Assembly (NCBI GenBank): GCA_937132035.1
Contig: CAKZOA010000070.1
Coordinates: 1 to 34,050, forward strand
Source: an uncultured Desulfobulbaceae bacterium
Lineage (GTDB): Bacteria > Desulfobacterota > Desulfobulbia > Desulfobulbales > Desulfocapsaceae
Length of the DNA stretch: 34,050 nucleotides
Direction of reading: 5' to 3'
The stretch's first letter is position 1. Each line of letters starts with the position of its first letter. Position numbers and translations under genes: made by a program. The notes beneath the pieces are model-generated. The model was not told the origin of the DNA and ran no database searches. It was given only the letters and a program-made list of their open reading frames with translations. Below are positions 24,152-33,528 of the stretch, one piece after another.

Positions 24152-25090
24152 ATGCCGAACATCATCAAAATATTCTCCGGCAACGCCAGTCCGGAAATGG
24201 CCGAGCGTATCGCCGGGCATCTCCAGCTGCCGCTTTCGAAAGCGGATGTGAAAAAATTCAGCGACGGCGAAATTTTCGTCGAGGTACGAGAAAATGTCCG
24301 CGGCGCAGATGTCTTTGTCGTTCAGCCCACCTGCACGCCGGTAAACGACAACCTTATGGAGCTTGTCATTATGGTGGATGCCCTTCGGCGGGCATCGGCC
24401 AGACGCATTACCGCTGTCGTGCCTTACTACGGTTATGCCAGGCAGGACCGGAAAGTCGCTCCTCGAGTCCCCATATCGGCCAAGGTCGTAGCCGAAATGT
24501 TTATGGCCGTAGGTGTGCGGAGGGTGCTGTGCATGGATCTGCATGCAGGCCAGATACAGGGTTTTTTCAACATACCGGTGGATCATCTCTATGCCGCACC
24601 GGTATTGCTGCGTTACATTGGCGACCGATTTGATGACCCGATCATGGTATCGCCGGATGCTGGCGGCGTGGAAAGAACGCGGGCCTTTGCCAAGAGGCTG
24701 AGCTGCGGTTTGGCTATCATCGACAAGAGACGCGACCGTCCCAATGAAAGTGAAGCCATGCACGTCATAGGCGATGTCAAGGGCAAGACAGCCATTCTCC
24801 TGGATGATATGGTCGATACTGCCGGCACTCTGTGCAATGGTGCCGAAACACTGATCAAGAACGGGGCCAAAGAGGTGCATGCCTGCTGTTCACACCCGGT
24901 GCTGTCCGGTCCCGCCGTTGAACGAATCACCAACTCGGTTATCAAATCACTGGTAGTTACCGACTCGATACCCCTGCGTGGTGACGCCCTGAAATGCAAA
25001 AAGATTAAAGTGCTTTCCGTATCAGAGTTGCTCGCGGAAGCCATTAGACGAATACATAATGAAGATTCCGTCAGTTCACTCTTTGTGTAG
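24152..25090 (+). CDS. prs: Ribose-phosphate pyrophosphokinase (PRPP synthetase)
   Basis: This 312-residue enzyme makes PRPP from ribose-5-phosphate and ATP for nucleotide, His and Trp synthesis. Family motifs are present in order: [17 protein letters not shown] at the start, the FSDGEI loop, [22 protein letters not shown], the metal and ribose region [28 protein letters not shown], and the PRPP-binding loop [12 protein letters not shown] (about residues 213-224). The length equals that of bacterial class I enzymes. It is followed by rplY after 80 bp, a common pairing. Confidence 0.97.
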   Translation: MPNIIKIFSGNASPEMAERIAGHLQLPLSKADVKKFSDGEIFVEVRENVRGADVFVVQPTCTPVNDNLMELVIMVDALRRASARRITAVVPYYGYARQDRKVAPRVPISAKVVAEMFMAVGVRRVLCMDLHAGQIQGFFNIPVDHLYAAPVLLRYIGDRFDDPIMVSPDAGGVERTRAFAKRLSCGLAIIDKRRDRPNESEAMHVIGDVKGKTAILLDDMVDTAGTLCNGAETLIKNGAKEVHACCSHPVLSGPAVERITNSVIKSLVVTDSIPLRGDALKCKKIKVLSVSELLAEAIRRIHNEDSVSSLFV

Positions 25091-25170
25091 AGGGATTCTT
25101 CTGACCGGATGTCACGTAAAACGCTGTACTGCTGCCGACAGCGGCAACACTCAGGCGAAGGAGAAAGATA

Positions 25171-25830
25171 ATGTTAAAGATAGATATGACCGCCTCCATC
25201 AGGAAGGAAACAGGAAAGGGCGCAATGCGGCAGTTGCGGTTAAATGGCATGACCCCAGCCGTAGTCTACGGCGGCGGCGAAGAGGCCCTTCCGCTCAAAC
25301 TCGAGACACAGGCATTTTTCAAGCGACTTCTTGATATATATAGAAAAAACGCCATTATATCCTTGACTCTCGATGACGGATCGACCAAGCATGTTCTTGT
25401 CCATGAGATCCAGACAGATCCCATCAAGGATACGCTGCTGCATGCCGATTTTATAGAAATAGATGTCGTTAAACCGCGAGTCTTCGAGGTTCCGATCAAC
25501 TATACCGGCGAAGCCGAGGGCTGTGACCTGGGCGGTATTCTTAACGTCGTTCTCGATACCCTTGCCGTTGAGGCTGCACCACTGGATGTGCCCGATGAGT
25601 TTGTGGTTGATATCTCCGCTCTCAATATCGGTGATTCGATCCAGGTGTCCACCATCGATATCCCTGAAAACCTCACGCTGGTTACCGATCCGGAAATGGC
25701 CTGTGTCAGCGTTATTTCCCTGCAGCAAGGTCCCCTGGATGATGAGCTCGAGGAAGGAGAGGATGAAGAAGGCGAGGCCGCTGAGGGTGAGGCCGAAGAA
25801 GGCGACGAAGAAGAGGCCTCTGCAGAATAA
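25171..25830 (+). CDS. rplY: 50S ribosomal protein L25, general stress (CTC) type
   Basis: This 219-residue protein has an N-terminal L25 domain (about residues 1-92) that binds 5S rRNA (TASIRKETGKGAMRQLRLNGMTPAVVYG, then HVLVHEIQTDPIKDTLLHADFIEI). The CTC (TL5) beta domain (residues 93-190) follows, then a very acidic tail of about 30 residues, mostly Glu, Asp, Ala and Gly. It starts at 25171 after aggagaaag. A strong terminator follows at 25883. Confidence 0.95.
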   Translation: MLKIDMTASIRKETGKGAMRQLRLNGMTPAVVYGGGEEALPLKLETQAFFKRLLDIYRKNAIISLTLDDGSTKHVLVHEIQTDPIKDTLLHADFIEIDVVKPRVFEVPINYTGEAEGCDLGGILNVVLDTLAVEAAPLDVPDEFVVDISALNIGDSIQVSTIDIPENLTLVTDPEMACVSVISLQQGPLDDELEEGEDEEGEAAEGEAEEGDEEEASAE

Positions 25831-25882
25831 GATCTGCACGAGCGTACATCTCTTAAGGTCTTGCAGTTCGCCAGTGATATCA

Positions 25883-25915
25883 ATCCGGTGGTTTTATACC
25901 ACCGGATTTTTTTTT
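25883..25915 (+). terminator. Intrinsic terminator after rplY
   Basis: ATCCGGTGG (25883-25891) and CCACCGGAT (25899-25907) pair perfectly around a seven-base loop, and nine T residues follow (25907-25915). It is a textbook intrinsic terminator 52 bases after the rplY stop. Confidence 0.93.
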
Positions 25916-26042
25916 AGCACCGGAATTTCATGAAAAAGGGACAACAAAGTAATAGCTTGATAACAACCGGTTAAATGTGTCATTGGCAAGAGTGTGGAGG
26001 TGACATTGCGTACACGAGGAGAAGAACGGTGGGTGTGTCCAG

Positions 26043-26153
26043 TTTCACCTTCCGAGCAAGTCGAAACGGCCTGCTCTTTTCGTCGCAGATGTGGATGGCA
26101 TAGGCAGCTATGGCCAGTCCTGGGTCTCCTCGTCGAGCAGAACATCTCAGCTC
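26043..26153 (+). repeat. Dispersed intergenic hairpin element, copy C
   Basis: TTCACCTT, AGTCGA and GGCCTGCTC on the left and GTCTCCTCGTCGAGCAGAAC on the right align with copy B over 111 bases with only small compensating gaps. The central hairpin (26093-26120, with GGCATAG facing CTATGGCC) has diverged in sequence but still pairs, with two bulged bases. CTGCTC and GAGCAG make an outer arm. It lies upstream of pth. Confidence 0.72.
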
Positions 26154-26199
26154 TTGAATCATTGATGGTAGTGCGGATAACTCCGAGAGGAAAGCGCGT

Positions 26200-26793
26200 A
26201 TGGCCGCAGAAAACTATATTTTAGCAGGTTTAGGCAATCCGGGAGAGAAATATGCCGGGAGCCGCCATAATATCGGCTTTGAGGTGATTGACGCTTTTTC
26301 TGCTCACCTGAAAGCCGCTGTTGCAACAAGCAAATGGGATGCCCTGTATGCCAAGACTGCCGTTAATGATGCCACGGTTCATCTTGTCAAGCCGATGACC
26401 TATATGAACCTCAGCGGCAGAGCGGTGTCGAGATTTGTTGATTTTTATAAAATCCCGATTAACCGGCTGGTGGTGGTTCATGACGACCTGGACATGAAGG
26501 TGGGCAGACTGAAGCTGGTTCGTGGCGGTGGAGCCGGAGGACACAACGGCATCCGCTCTCTGGTCGATTCACTGGGCAGCGCTGAGTTCTATCGTCTCAA
26601 GATAGGTATTGGCCGACCTGGCAGCGGTTCTGTGCCAGCAGAAATTCCTGTGGAGAGATTTGTCCTCACCAGGTTTTCCGAGGAGGAGAATAGACACATC
26701 TCCGATAGATTCGCAACCATGGTCAACGGCTTAAAAACCCTTATCGACGGTGAGCCTCTCCGCGCCATGAACTTCCTCAACAGCTTCAAATAA
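26200..26793 (+). CDS. pth: Peptidyl-tRNA hydrolase
   Basis: This 197-residue enzyme releases tRNA from stalled peptidyl-tRNA. It has the family start MAAENYILAGLGNPG, the catalytic His23 in SRHNIGFEV, the substrate Asn in MTYMNLSG, and HDDLDMKVGRLKLVRGGGAGGHNG (His at the start, GHNG at the end). The length equals the usual bacterial Pth. It is separated from rplY by a terminator and a repeat. Confidence 0.96.
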   Translation: MAAENYILAGLGNPGEKYAGSRHNIGFEVIDAFSAHLKAAVATSKWDALYAKTAVNDATVHLVKPMTYMNLSGRAVSRFVDFYKIPINRLVVVHDDLDMKVGRLKLVRGGGAGGHNGIRSLVDSLGSAEFYRLKIGIGRPGSGSVPAEIPVERFVLTRFSEEENRHISDRFATMVNGLKTLIDGEPLRAMNFLNSFK

Positions 26794-27130
26794 GAGGTAA
26801 GAGCTTCCCGCCCCCTGTACCTCTGTAAGTCCGCCGACCGAATTTTTACTGCAATATGTCGCCCTGCCCGGCTAAAATCGCGGATACTCCTGCGCTCAAG
26901 CGAACCATGTCAGTCAATACTACCCGTTGTATTTTCGGAAAACAGGGGCATTTTTCCTCCAATTATGTTATAGTTTGGCTGTTGTCCATTATGGAAGGCT
27001 AATTTATTGATCAGAGAACTTTTTGAATCACAGGTAAAGGCATACAGTCCACGCCTATTGAGGTGTTTCCGGTATGCCATGTTTGGATACTACCGGAATG
27101 CCCTCTGGTTAAGAAAATGAGGAGATCGCA
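26794..27130. other. carD leader and upstream intergenic region (337 bp)
   Basis: No gene is seen. A stem AGAGGTA/TACCTCT (26793-26824) directly follows the pth stop and may end its transcript. An AT-rich stretch around 26950-26985 (ttatagt) is a likely promoter area. The last 100 bases before carD can form two mutually exclusive hairpins, entered separately. Confidence 0.45.
27039..27098 (+). promoter_or_regulatory. Alternative hairpins in the carD leader
   Basis: GGCATAC (27039-27045) can pair with GTATGCC (27072-27078). TTCCGGTA (27067-27074) can instead pair with TACCGGAA (27091-27098). The two share bases 27072-27074 and so compete. The ribosome site (gaggag) and GTG start follow 20 or more bases downstream. 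Competition of this kind is typical of leader control, but no T-tract or known ligand motif is seen. Confidence 0.45.
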
Positions 27131-27610
27131 GTGTTTGCAGAAGGTGATATGGCTGTTTATCCAGCCCACGGTGTTGGTGTAATCAAGGCTATAGAAACGC
27201 AGAAAGTAGCAGGAATCGACCAGAAATTTTACGTACTGCAGATTCTCGATAACAACATGACAATTATGATTCCGACAATCAGCAGTGAGAATGTCGGCCT
27301 CCGCGCCATTGTCTCTAACAACGAAGCAGATAAGGTTCTTGATATCCTTCGTGACAGGGCAATCGAAATCGATTCGCAAACCTGGAATCGAAGATACCGC
27401 GACTACATGGAAAAGATCAAAACCGGCTCCATTCACGAAGTTGCGGCGGTGTTGCGTGACCTGTTCCTGCTCAGTGTGGACAAGGATCTCTCCTATGGAG
27501 AGAGAAAAATGCTCGACACGGCCAAGGGACTACTCGTCAAAGAGCTGTCATTGGCACGGAAGGTCGACGAGGGCAATATCAGCAACGAAATCGAGACAAT
27601 CTTTGCCTAA
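27131..27610 (+). CDS. carD: CarD/CdnL-family RNA polymerase-binding transcription factor
   Basis: This 159-residue protein starts at a GTG after gaggagatcgca. The first 60 residues are the RNA polymerase interaction domain (FAEGDMAVYPAHGVGVI, then QKFYVLQILDNNMTIMIP), shared with the Mfd polymerase-binding region. The C-terminal helical domain (residues 65-159, with NRRYRDYMEKIKTGSIHEVAAVLRDLF and LSYGERKMLDTAKGLLVKEL) binds promoter DNA in relatives and stabilises open complexes, notably at rRNA promoters. It lies in a run of translation and RNA genes. Confidence 0.94.
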   Translation: MFAEGDMAVYPAHGVGVIKAIETQKVAGIDQKFYVLQILDNNMTIMIPTISSENVGLRAIVSNNEADKVLDILRDRAIEIDSQTWNRRYRDYMEKIKTGSIHEVAAVLRDLFLLSVDKDLSYGERKMLDTAKGLLVKELSLARKVDEGNISNEIETIFA

Positions 27611-27663
27611 GCTCCGGTAACGCGCCGGATTTTCCGTATATTCACATCTATCCGTGCTTGTTG

Positions 27664-28631
<968 letters not shown>

Positions 28632-28635
<4 letters not shown>

Positions 28636-29222
28636 ACATCGCGGTGACGGGCAACATTGGTTCCGGCAAGAGTGTTGTTGCCCGCGAACTGGCGGTACGG
28701 CTGGGAGCCGAGTACTGCAATGCCGATCTGGTGTGCCGGGAACTTCTTGAAAAGGATGCTCCAGGCTGGAAAGCGTTCGTGCACCGCTGGCATTCAAGAT
28801 ACCTCGATGACGAAGGCAATATCGACCGAGTCGCTCTGCGCCGGGCCATTTTTGCCGACGGCCAGCTGCGCAGCGAGCTTGAGAGCATTCTACATCCCTT
28901 GGTTCGCCAGCGATTACAGGAACTCATGCGCCAGTGCCGGCACCAGCAAAAACATCTGGTTGCCGAAATCCCCCTTCTGTTCGAGAGCGGCTGGCAGCAC
29001 GAATTCGACCGTGTCGTTACCGTCTATGCCGGGCCGGAAATCAGTATCCGCAGGGTGGTGGCGAGAGATGGTGTCTCGCGGCAACAGGTGCAGCGGGCGC
29101 TGGCAGTGCAAATGGATATCGATGAAAAAGCAAAGAGCTCTGATTATGTCATCGACAACAGTCAGACCCTGGAGCGCACCCTGTCCGCTGTAGATGCTGT
29201 GGTAGGCGATCTCCAGACCTAG
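28632..29222 (+). CDS. coaE: Dephospho-CoA kinase
   Basis: This 196-residue P-loop kinase catalyses the last step of coenzyme A synthesis. The start MNIAVTGNIGSGKSVVAREL holds the Walker A loop GNIGSGKS. The nucleotide-lid and CoA-region motifs follow (CNADLVCRELLE, LHPLVRQRLQEL, AEIPLLFESGWQHEFDRVVTVYA, DEKAKSSDYVIDNS). It begins with TTG, overlapping the last four bases of the pseudouridine synthase gene, so the two are translationally coupled. Confidence 0.95.
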
Positions 29223-29357
29223 GCGTCTGGCGGAGAAGGAACTTTTGCCGGCAAACTCCCAGAGTCCGGCCGAATACTTCACCTCTCTGATCTCTGTTGT
29301 CCCGTCTGTTATCCAGGAGGAGAGGGTGTACCAGCCAGAGTTCTTTTCACCTCGCAG

Positions 29358-29368
29358 AGCATCTCAAC
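29358..29368 (+). repeat. Partial dispersed-repeat tail (AGCATCTCAAC)
   Basis: TTCACCTCGCAGAGCATCTCAAC (ending at 29368) resembles the 3' part of the repeats at 18600 and 26140 (CCTCG, AGCAG, then CATCTCAAC). The hairpin part is absent. It looks like a truncated or decayed copy. Confidence 0.4.
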
Positions 29369-29426
29369 CCAAACAATATTCGGGCTGACGGCATTATGAT
29401 AAACAGTCTTTTTTCCGGGAAAAACA

Positions 29427-29455
29427 CTTGACAGGCAAGGAGGGACGACGTATAA
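29427..29455 (+). promoter_or_regulatory. Strong sigma-70 promoter upstream of rho
   Basis: TTGACA (29427-29432), a spacer of exactly 17 bases and TATAAG (29450-29455) match the sigma-70 consensus at 11 of 12 positions. Transcription would start near 29462, about 307 bases before the rho start codon. Confidence 0.75.
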
Positions 29456-29692
29456 GAGAACAACAGCCGGAAAGAGTATCCTGCCCTGGATAATCAATAC
29501 ATTCTATGCCGCAAATATACATCAAAGATCTTGGCCGCCACAAGGCCGATCAAAAGACCTGTACCATATAAAACTCACTCAAAACCAGTCTGAAACAGCA
29601 TCCAACTCTGCTCGACGCATATATAAATGAGCATATTCCGTCCCGGGGATATGTGCATTATCAATCCTGGCACCACCTGCCGTGATTGCCTG

Positions 29693-29722
29693 TTGAAACC
29701 AATTATACAGTTACTCTACAAT
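29693..29722 (+). promoter_or_regulatory. Second promoter candidate close to rho
   Basis: TTGAAA (29693-29698), 18 bases and TACAAT (29717-29722) form a plausible -35/-10 pair, with a start near 29729 and a leader of about 40 bases that includes the aaaggagaaag ribosome site. Confidence 0.5.
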
Positions 29723-29768
29723 CGATGAATTTCATACACCGTAACGAAGTAAAAGGAGAAAGCGATAA

Positions 29769-31019
29769 ATGAATTTAGCTGAGCTAAAGATTAAAAAAAT
29801 CGGTGACTTAGTTAAGCTTGCGCGCAAATATAAAGTAGAGGGGTACAGTTCCATGCGCAAGCAGGAACTGATCTTCGCCCTTCTGCAGGCCCAGGCCGAC
29901 AAAGAGGGACAGATGCGCGGCAACGGTGTTCTGGAAATTCTGCCGGACGGCTTCGGCTTTCTGCGGGCTCCTGATTACAACTATCTTCCCGGACCTGACG
30001 ATATTTACGTTTCGCCATCCCAGATTCGACGGTTGAACCTTCGTACCGGCGATGTCATCGAAGGACAGGTTCGGGCTCCCAAGGAGGGTGAGCGCTATTT
30101 TGCCTTGCTCAAGGTGGAAAGCGTCAACTTCGATCCGCCCGAGGCCATCAAACAGAAAACGATCTTCGGCAACCTGACTCCCCTTCATCCTAACGAAAAA
30201 TTTATTTTAGAGTGGCAGCGCGATAACTACTCGATGCGTCTTATGGACATGTTCTGCCCCATCGGCAAGGGACAGCGTGGACTGCTGGTGGCCCCGCCGC
30301 GTACGGGAAAGACGGTTCTGATGCAGAAGATAGCCAACTCCATCGTGCGCAACCATAAAGAGGTTTATCTCATCGTCCTTCTTATCGATGAAAGACCGGA
30401 GGAGGTCACGGAGATGTCGCGTTCCGTCAAGGCGGCGGAAGTGGTCAGTTCGACATTTGACGAACCGCCGCAGCGGCATATACAGGTTGCTGAGATGGTT
30501 ATTGAAAAGGCCAAACGACTGGTGGAACACAAAAAGGACGTGGTCATTCTTCTTGACAGTATTACCAGGCTGGCTCGGGCCTATAATACCGTCACTCCTT
30601 CCAGCGGCAAGATACTCTCCGGCGGTGTCGAGGCCAACGCCCTGCACCGGCCGAAGCGGTTTTTCGGGGCGGCCCGTAATATCGAAGAAGGCGGCAGCCT
30701 TACTATACTGGCGACGGCATTGGTCGAGACCGGCAGTAAAATGGATGAAGTTATCTTTGAAGAGTTTAAAGGTACCGGCAACATGGAGCTTATTCTCGAC
30801 CGGAAGATGTCGGACAAGCGCATTTTCCCGGCGATGGATATCAAACGTTCCGGCACCCGAAAAGAAGATCTGTTGATCGACAGTGATGTCATCAACCGCA
30901 TATGGATTCTGCGGAAGCTTTTGGCTTCCATGAATCCCGCCGATGGCATGGAATTTCTCGTCGACAAGTTGAGACAATCGAAGACCAACAATGATTTTCT
31001 CGACTCGATGAACAGTTGA
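29769..31019 (+). CDS. rho: Transcription termination factor Rho
   Basis: This 416-residue hexameric RNA helicase has an N-terminal helical domain ([21 protein letters not shown]), then a cold-shock-like RNA-binding domain with [35 protein letters not shown] (about residues 55-95). The ATPase core has the P-loop APPRTGKT (about residues 176-183), [13 protein letters not shown] and [11 protein letters not shown], plus the secondary-site loop [20 protein letters not shown]. The length and order match Rho without the insertions seen in high-GC Gram-positives. The ATG follows aaaggagaaag. Confidence 0.98.
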   Translation: MNLAELKIKKIGDLVKLARKYKVEGYSSMRKQELIFALLQAQADKEGQMRGNGVLEILPDGFGFLRAPDYNYLPGPDDIYVSPSQIRRLNLRTGDVIEGQVRAPKEGERYFALLKVESVNFDPPEAIKQKTIFGNLTPLHPNEKFILEWQRDNYSMRLMDMFCPIGKGQRGLLVAPPRTGKTVLMQKIANSIVRNHKEVYLIVLLIDERPEEVTEMSRSVKAAEVVSSTFDEPPQRHIQVAEMVIEKAKRLVEHKKDVVILLDSITRLARAYNTVTPSSGKILSGGVEANALHRPKRFFGAARNIEEGGSLTILATALVETGSKMDEVIFEEFKGTGNMELILDRKMSDKRIFPAMDIKRSGTRKEDLLIDSDVINRIWILRKLLASMNPADGMEFLVDKLRQSKTNNDFLDSMNS

Positions 31020-31080
31020 TTTTTACTCCCGAATGGCTAGTGTTTTCATGATATGTAAATGTGTTCTTGGCTGTTTTCTG

Positions 31081-31108
31081 TTGAAAAAAATCTTTGACAG
31101 GGTATACT
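31081..31108 (+). promoter_or_regulatory. Promoter candidate for rpmE
   Basis: TTGAAA (31081-31086), a 16-base spacer and TATACT (31103-31108) precede rpmE by about 85 bases. A TTGACA at 31094-31099 is too close to that -10 to serve it. The strong terminator after rpmE is consistent with an independent short transcript. Confidence 0.5.
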
Positions 31109-31191
31109 GCTGAATTTGCATTTTGGCTCATTCGCAGGCGCAGAAGGCCCTGTCTCGCTATATGTAAATGATTATCAAGGAGTAAGGAAAT

Positions 31192-31410
31192 ATGAAAACC
31201 GATATCCATCCGCAATATAACCAAATTAAAGCCGTTTGTGCCTGCGGCAATGAATTTGAACTGGGCAGCGTTAACAAGGAAATGAACGTTGAAATCTGTT
31301 CCGGCTGTCATCCGTTCTTCACCGGCAAGCAGAAGCTCATGGACACAGCCGGGAGAATTGAAAAATTCAAAAAGAGATACGCCAAGCATTTCGAAAACAA
31401 GAAAGCGTAG
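31192..31410 (+). CDS. rpmE: 50S ribosomal protein L31, zinc-binding type
   Basis: This 72-residue protein carries the zinc ligands Cys16, Cys18, Cys36 and Cys39 ([29 protein letters not shown]), the C+ form of L31. The C-terminal motif [13 protein letters not shown] is typical. The ATG follows aaggagtaagga. It lies between rho and prfA, an order shared with many bacteria. Confidence 0.96.
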   Translation: MKTDIHPQYNQIKAVCACGNEFELGSVNKEMNVEICSGCHPFFTGKQKLMDTAGRIEKFKKRYAKHFENKKA

Positions 31411-31454
31411 CAGTATTCTCCACGTGGGGATTCCCATGCTGGTCGTAATGGTGA

Positions 31455-31494
31455 AAGTCCACAGCACCTTGTATTGCTGTGGACTTTTTTTATT
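31455..31494 (+). terminator. Intrinsic terminator after rpmE
   Basis: AAGTCCACAGCA (31455-31466) and TGCTGTGGACTT (31475-31486) form a perfect 12-bp stem with an eight-base loop, followed by a T-rich run to about 31494. prfA starts only about 40 bases later, so it needs its own promoter or read-through. Confidence 0.92.
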
Positions 31495-31533
31495 TACTCA
31501 CGACCCTTTACATCTTTCCTTGCCGCTATCGTC

Positions 31534-32604
31534 ATGTTTACCAAATTTGAAGACTTAGAAGAGAAGATTTCGGACCTGGAGGGACGGCTCTCTGATCCCT
31601 CTCTGATGGACGATCAGCATGAGTATCAAATCGTCGTCCGCGAACACTCGCAGCTGACCAGGCTCAATGAGCTGTATACCAGATTCAGGAATATCGAAGA
31701 GAATATCACCGATAACCAGTCGATCATACACGATCCCAAGGAAGACGGCGAACTCAAGGATATGGCCAGGGAGGAAAACGAGGAGCTGCTCAGCGAAAAG
31801 AGCAATCTGGAAAGTCAGATCCGTATTTTCCTGCTGCCTAAGGATCCAAACGACGAAAAGAATACTTTTTTGGAAATACGTGCCGGTACTGGCGGCGATG
31901 AGGCCGCTCTTTTTGTCGGTGATCTTTTCAGAATGTATTCCCGCTATGCCGAAAATGAAGGATGGCGTGTTGAAGTAATGAGTTCCAGTCCTCAGGGCGT
32001 CGGCGGCTTCAAGGAAATCATAGCCCTTATCAGCGGCGACAGCGTCTACTCCATGCTCAAATACGAAAGCGGCGTTCATCGGGTGCAGCGTGTGCCAGAG
32101 ACCGAAACGCAGGGCAGGATCCACACCTCGGCGGTAACGGTCGCCATCCTGCCGGAAGCCGAGGAGGTCGATCTGAAAATAGATATGAACGAACTGAAGT
32201 TCGATGTCTTCAGATCCTCAGGGCCGGGCGGCCAGAGTGTCAATACGACAGACTCCGCCGTGCGCATAACCCATCTTCCCACCGGTCTTGTAGTAACTTG
32301 CCAGGACGAGAAGTCCCAACATAAAAACAAAGCCAAGGCGCTGACTGTGCTGCGTGCCAGGCTGCTTGACAAGATTGAGCAAGAGCACCATGACAAAATA
32401 AGCCAGGATAGAAAAAGCCAGGTCGGCAGTGGAGATCGCAGTGAGCGTATCCGCACCTACAATTTTCCGCAGGGCAGAATGACCGATCATCGCATTAACC
32501 TGACACTCTACAAGCTCGAGTTGATAATGAACGGTAAGCTCGACGAGGTGATCCATCCACTCATAGCTCATGATCAGGCGGAAAAGCTTAAGGGTTTAGA
32601 GTAA
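31534..32604 (+). CDS. prfA: Peptide chain release factor 1
   Basis: This 356-residue class I release factor recognises UAA and UAG. The coiled N-terminal domain begins [44 protein letters not shown] opens the core domain. The anticodon-like tripeptide region lies around [18 protein letters not shown], of the RF1 (not RF2) type. The catalytic GGQ is at residues 232-234 in [17 protein letters not shown]. The ATG at 31534 is chosen because it matches the family length; an in-frame start 60 bases upstream falls inside the rpmE terminator. prmC, its methylase, follows. Confidence 0.96.
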   Translation: MFTKFEDLEEKISDLEGRLSDPSLMDDQHEYQIVVREHSQLTRLNELYTRFRNIEENITDNQSIIHDPKEDGELKDMAREENEELLSEKSNLESQIRIFLLPKDPNDEKNTFLEIRAGTGGDEAALFVGDLFRMYSRYAENEGWRVEVMSSSPQGVGGFKEIIALISGDSVYSMLKYESGVHRVQRVPETETQGRIHTSAVTVAILPEAEEVDLKIDMNELKFDVFRSSGPGGQSVNTTDSAVRITHLPTGLVVTCQDEKSQHKNKAKALTVLRARLLDKIEQEHHDKISQDRKSQVGSGDRSERIRTYNFPQGRMTDHRINLTLYKLELIMNGKLDEVIHPLIAHDQAEKLKGLE

Positions 32605-32643
32605 TTTGTCGAGTCAGTACCTTCTTCTTTTCAGGTGGCCGAC

Positions 32644-33525
32644 ATGGAGATAGCCAGGCTTTTGGAAGAGGGGGGTAAAATTCTGGCGGACAGTGGTGTC
32701 GAAGACGCTGCTACCGATGCCCGCCTGCTTCTCGGGCACTGTATGCAAATGTCGAGAACCGAGTTGTATCTGTATGGTCGCAACCGTGTCGGCTCAGCAG
32801 ACCTTGAGAGATTTTTTGCATATATACGCCGAAGAAGTGCACGAGAGCCGGTGGCCTATATAACTGGGGAGCAGGAGTTCTGGTCGCTGCCATTTGAGGT
32901 AAATTCAAGCGTTCTCATTCCCCGACCGGAAACGGAGTTTCTCTTGGAAACGGTGCTTGGCAACGTCTCTGCAGTCGATCGCTCTCAGGGGTGCTGCCTT
33001 GACCTCTGCTGCGGCAGCGGGGTCATCGCCGTCGTGCTGGCGCGGGAAATCAATGCGCGGGTGACAGCGGTTGATCAGTCGCCTGAAGCATTGCGGCTTG
33101 CACGGAGAAATTGCCGTCGCCATGGCGTGGACGATCTGGTAGCGTTTGTGGGTGCAGATCTTTTCGAGGCGTTTTCGAAGGAGGTGGTGTTTCCGTTGAT
33201 TGTCACCAATCCCCCCTATGTTTCCAGCGTGGAGATAGATAGCGCCCTGCAGCCTGAAGTTGCCGACTACGAGCCTCATTTGGCTTTAGATGGAGGTAGT
33301 GACGGCCTTTCCCTGATACGTCGGATAGCCGACCGGACATTGGCGCATCTCACACCGGGAGGCATGCTGTTCATGGAGTTCGGTTGTACTCAGGGCGAAG
33401 CCGTGACAGCGCTGTTCACAGAGACGGTGCAGGGAAAGCGTTTTTTTGAGAATATTGAAATTCTAAAGGATTACAGCGGCAGGGACAGAGTTCTTTGTGG
33501 CAAGGCAAATTTTTACCGTGAATGA
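32644..33525 (+). CDS. prmC: Release factor glutamine methyltransferase
   Basis: The protein is about 293 residues. It has an N-terminal helical domain, an SAM-binding Rossmann fold with motif CLDLCCGSGVIAVVLA, then VTAVDQSPEALRLARRN, and the catalytic NPPY (about residues 189-192) in LIVTNPPYVSS. PrmC methylates the glutamine of the GGQ motif of release factors, which fits its place directly after prfA. It starts at the ATG 32644 or possibly at the GTG 32635; no strong ribosome site decides. Confidence 0.94.
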   Translation: MEIARLLEEGGKILADSGVEDAATDARLLLGHCMQMSRTELYLYGRNRVGSADLERFFAYIRRRSAREPVAYITGEQEFWSLPFEVNSSVLIPRPETEFLLETVLGNVSAVDRSQGCCLDLCCGSGVIAVVLAREINARVTAVDQSPEALRLARRNCRRHGVDDLVAFVGADLFEAFSKEVVFPLIVTNPPYVSSVEIDSALQPEVADYEPHLALDGGSDGLSLIRRIADRTLAHLTPGGMLFMEFGCTQGEAVTALFTETVQGKRFFENIEILKDYSGRDRVLCGKANFYRE

Positions 33526-33528
33526 GAT

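Larger units (their letters stand above)
25831..26199. other. Intergenic region between rplY and pth (369 bp)
   Basis: No gene is seen. It holds the rplY terminator (25883-25915), then a stretch without clear signals, then dispersed repeat copy C (26043-26153). The pth gene must have its own promoter or be read through. Confidence 0.6.
29223..29768. other. Long intergenic region and rho leader (546 bp)
   Basis: No coding frame with family features is seen. The stretch holds a remnant of the dispersed repeat tail (29358-29368), a strong promoter at 29427-29455, a second promoter candidate at 29693-29722, and a small hairpin-like TTGGCC/GGCCGA pair around 29528. If the first promoter is used, the rho mRNA leader is about 300 bases. 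rho leaders often take part in autoregulation in other bacteria. Confidence 0.55.

Noticed and set aside
25831-26199. A possible small gene between rplY and pth
   Set aside because: The short open frames there overlap repeat copy C and show no protein features.
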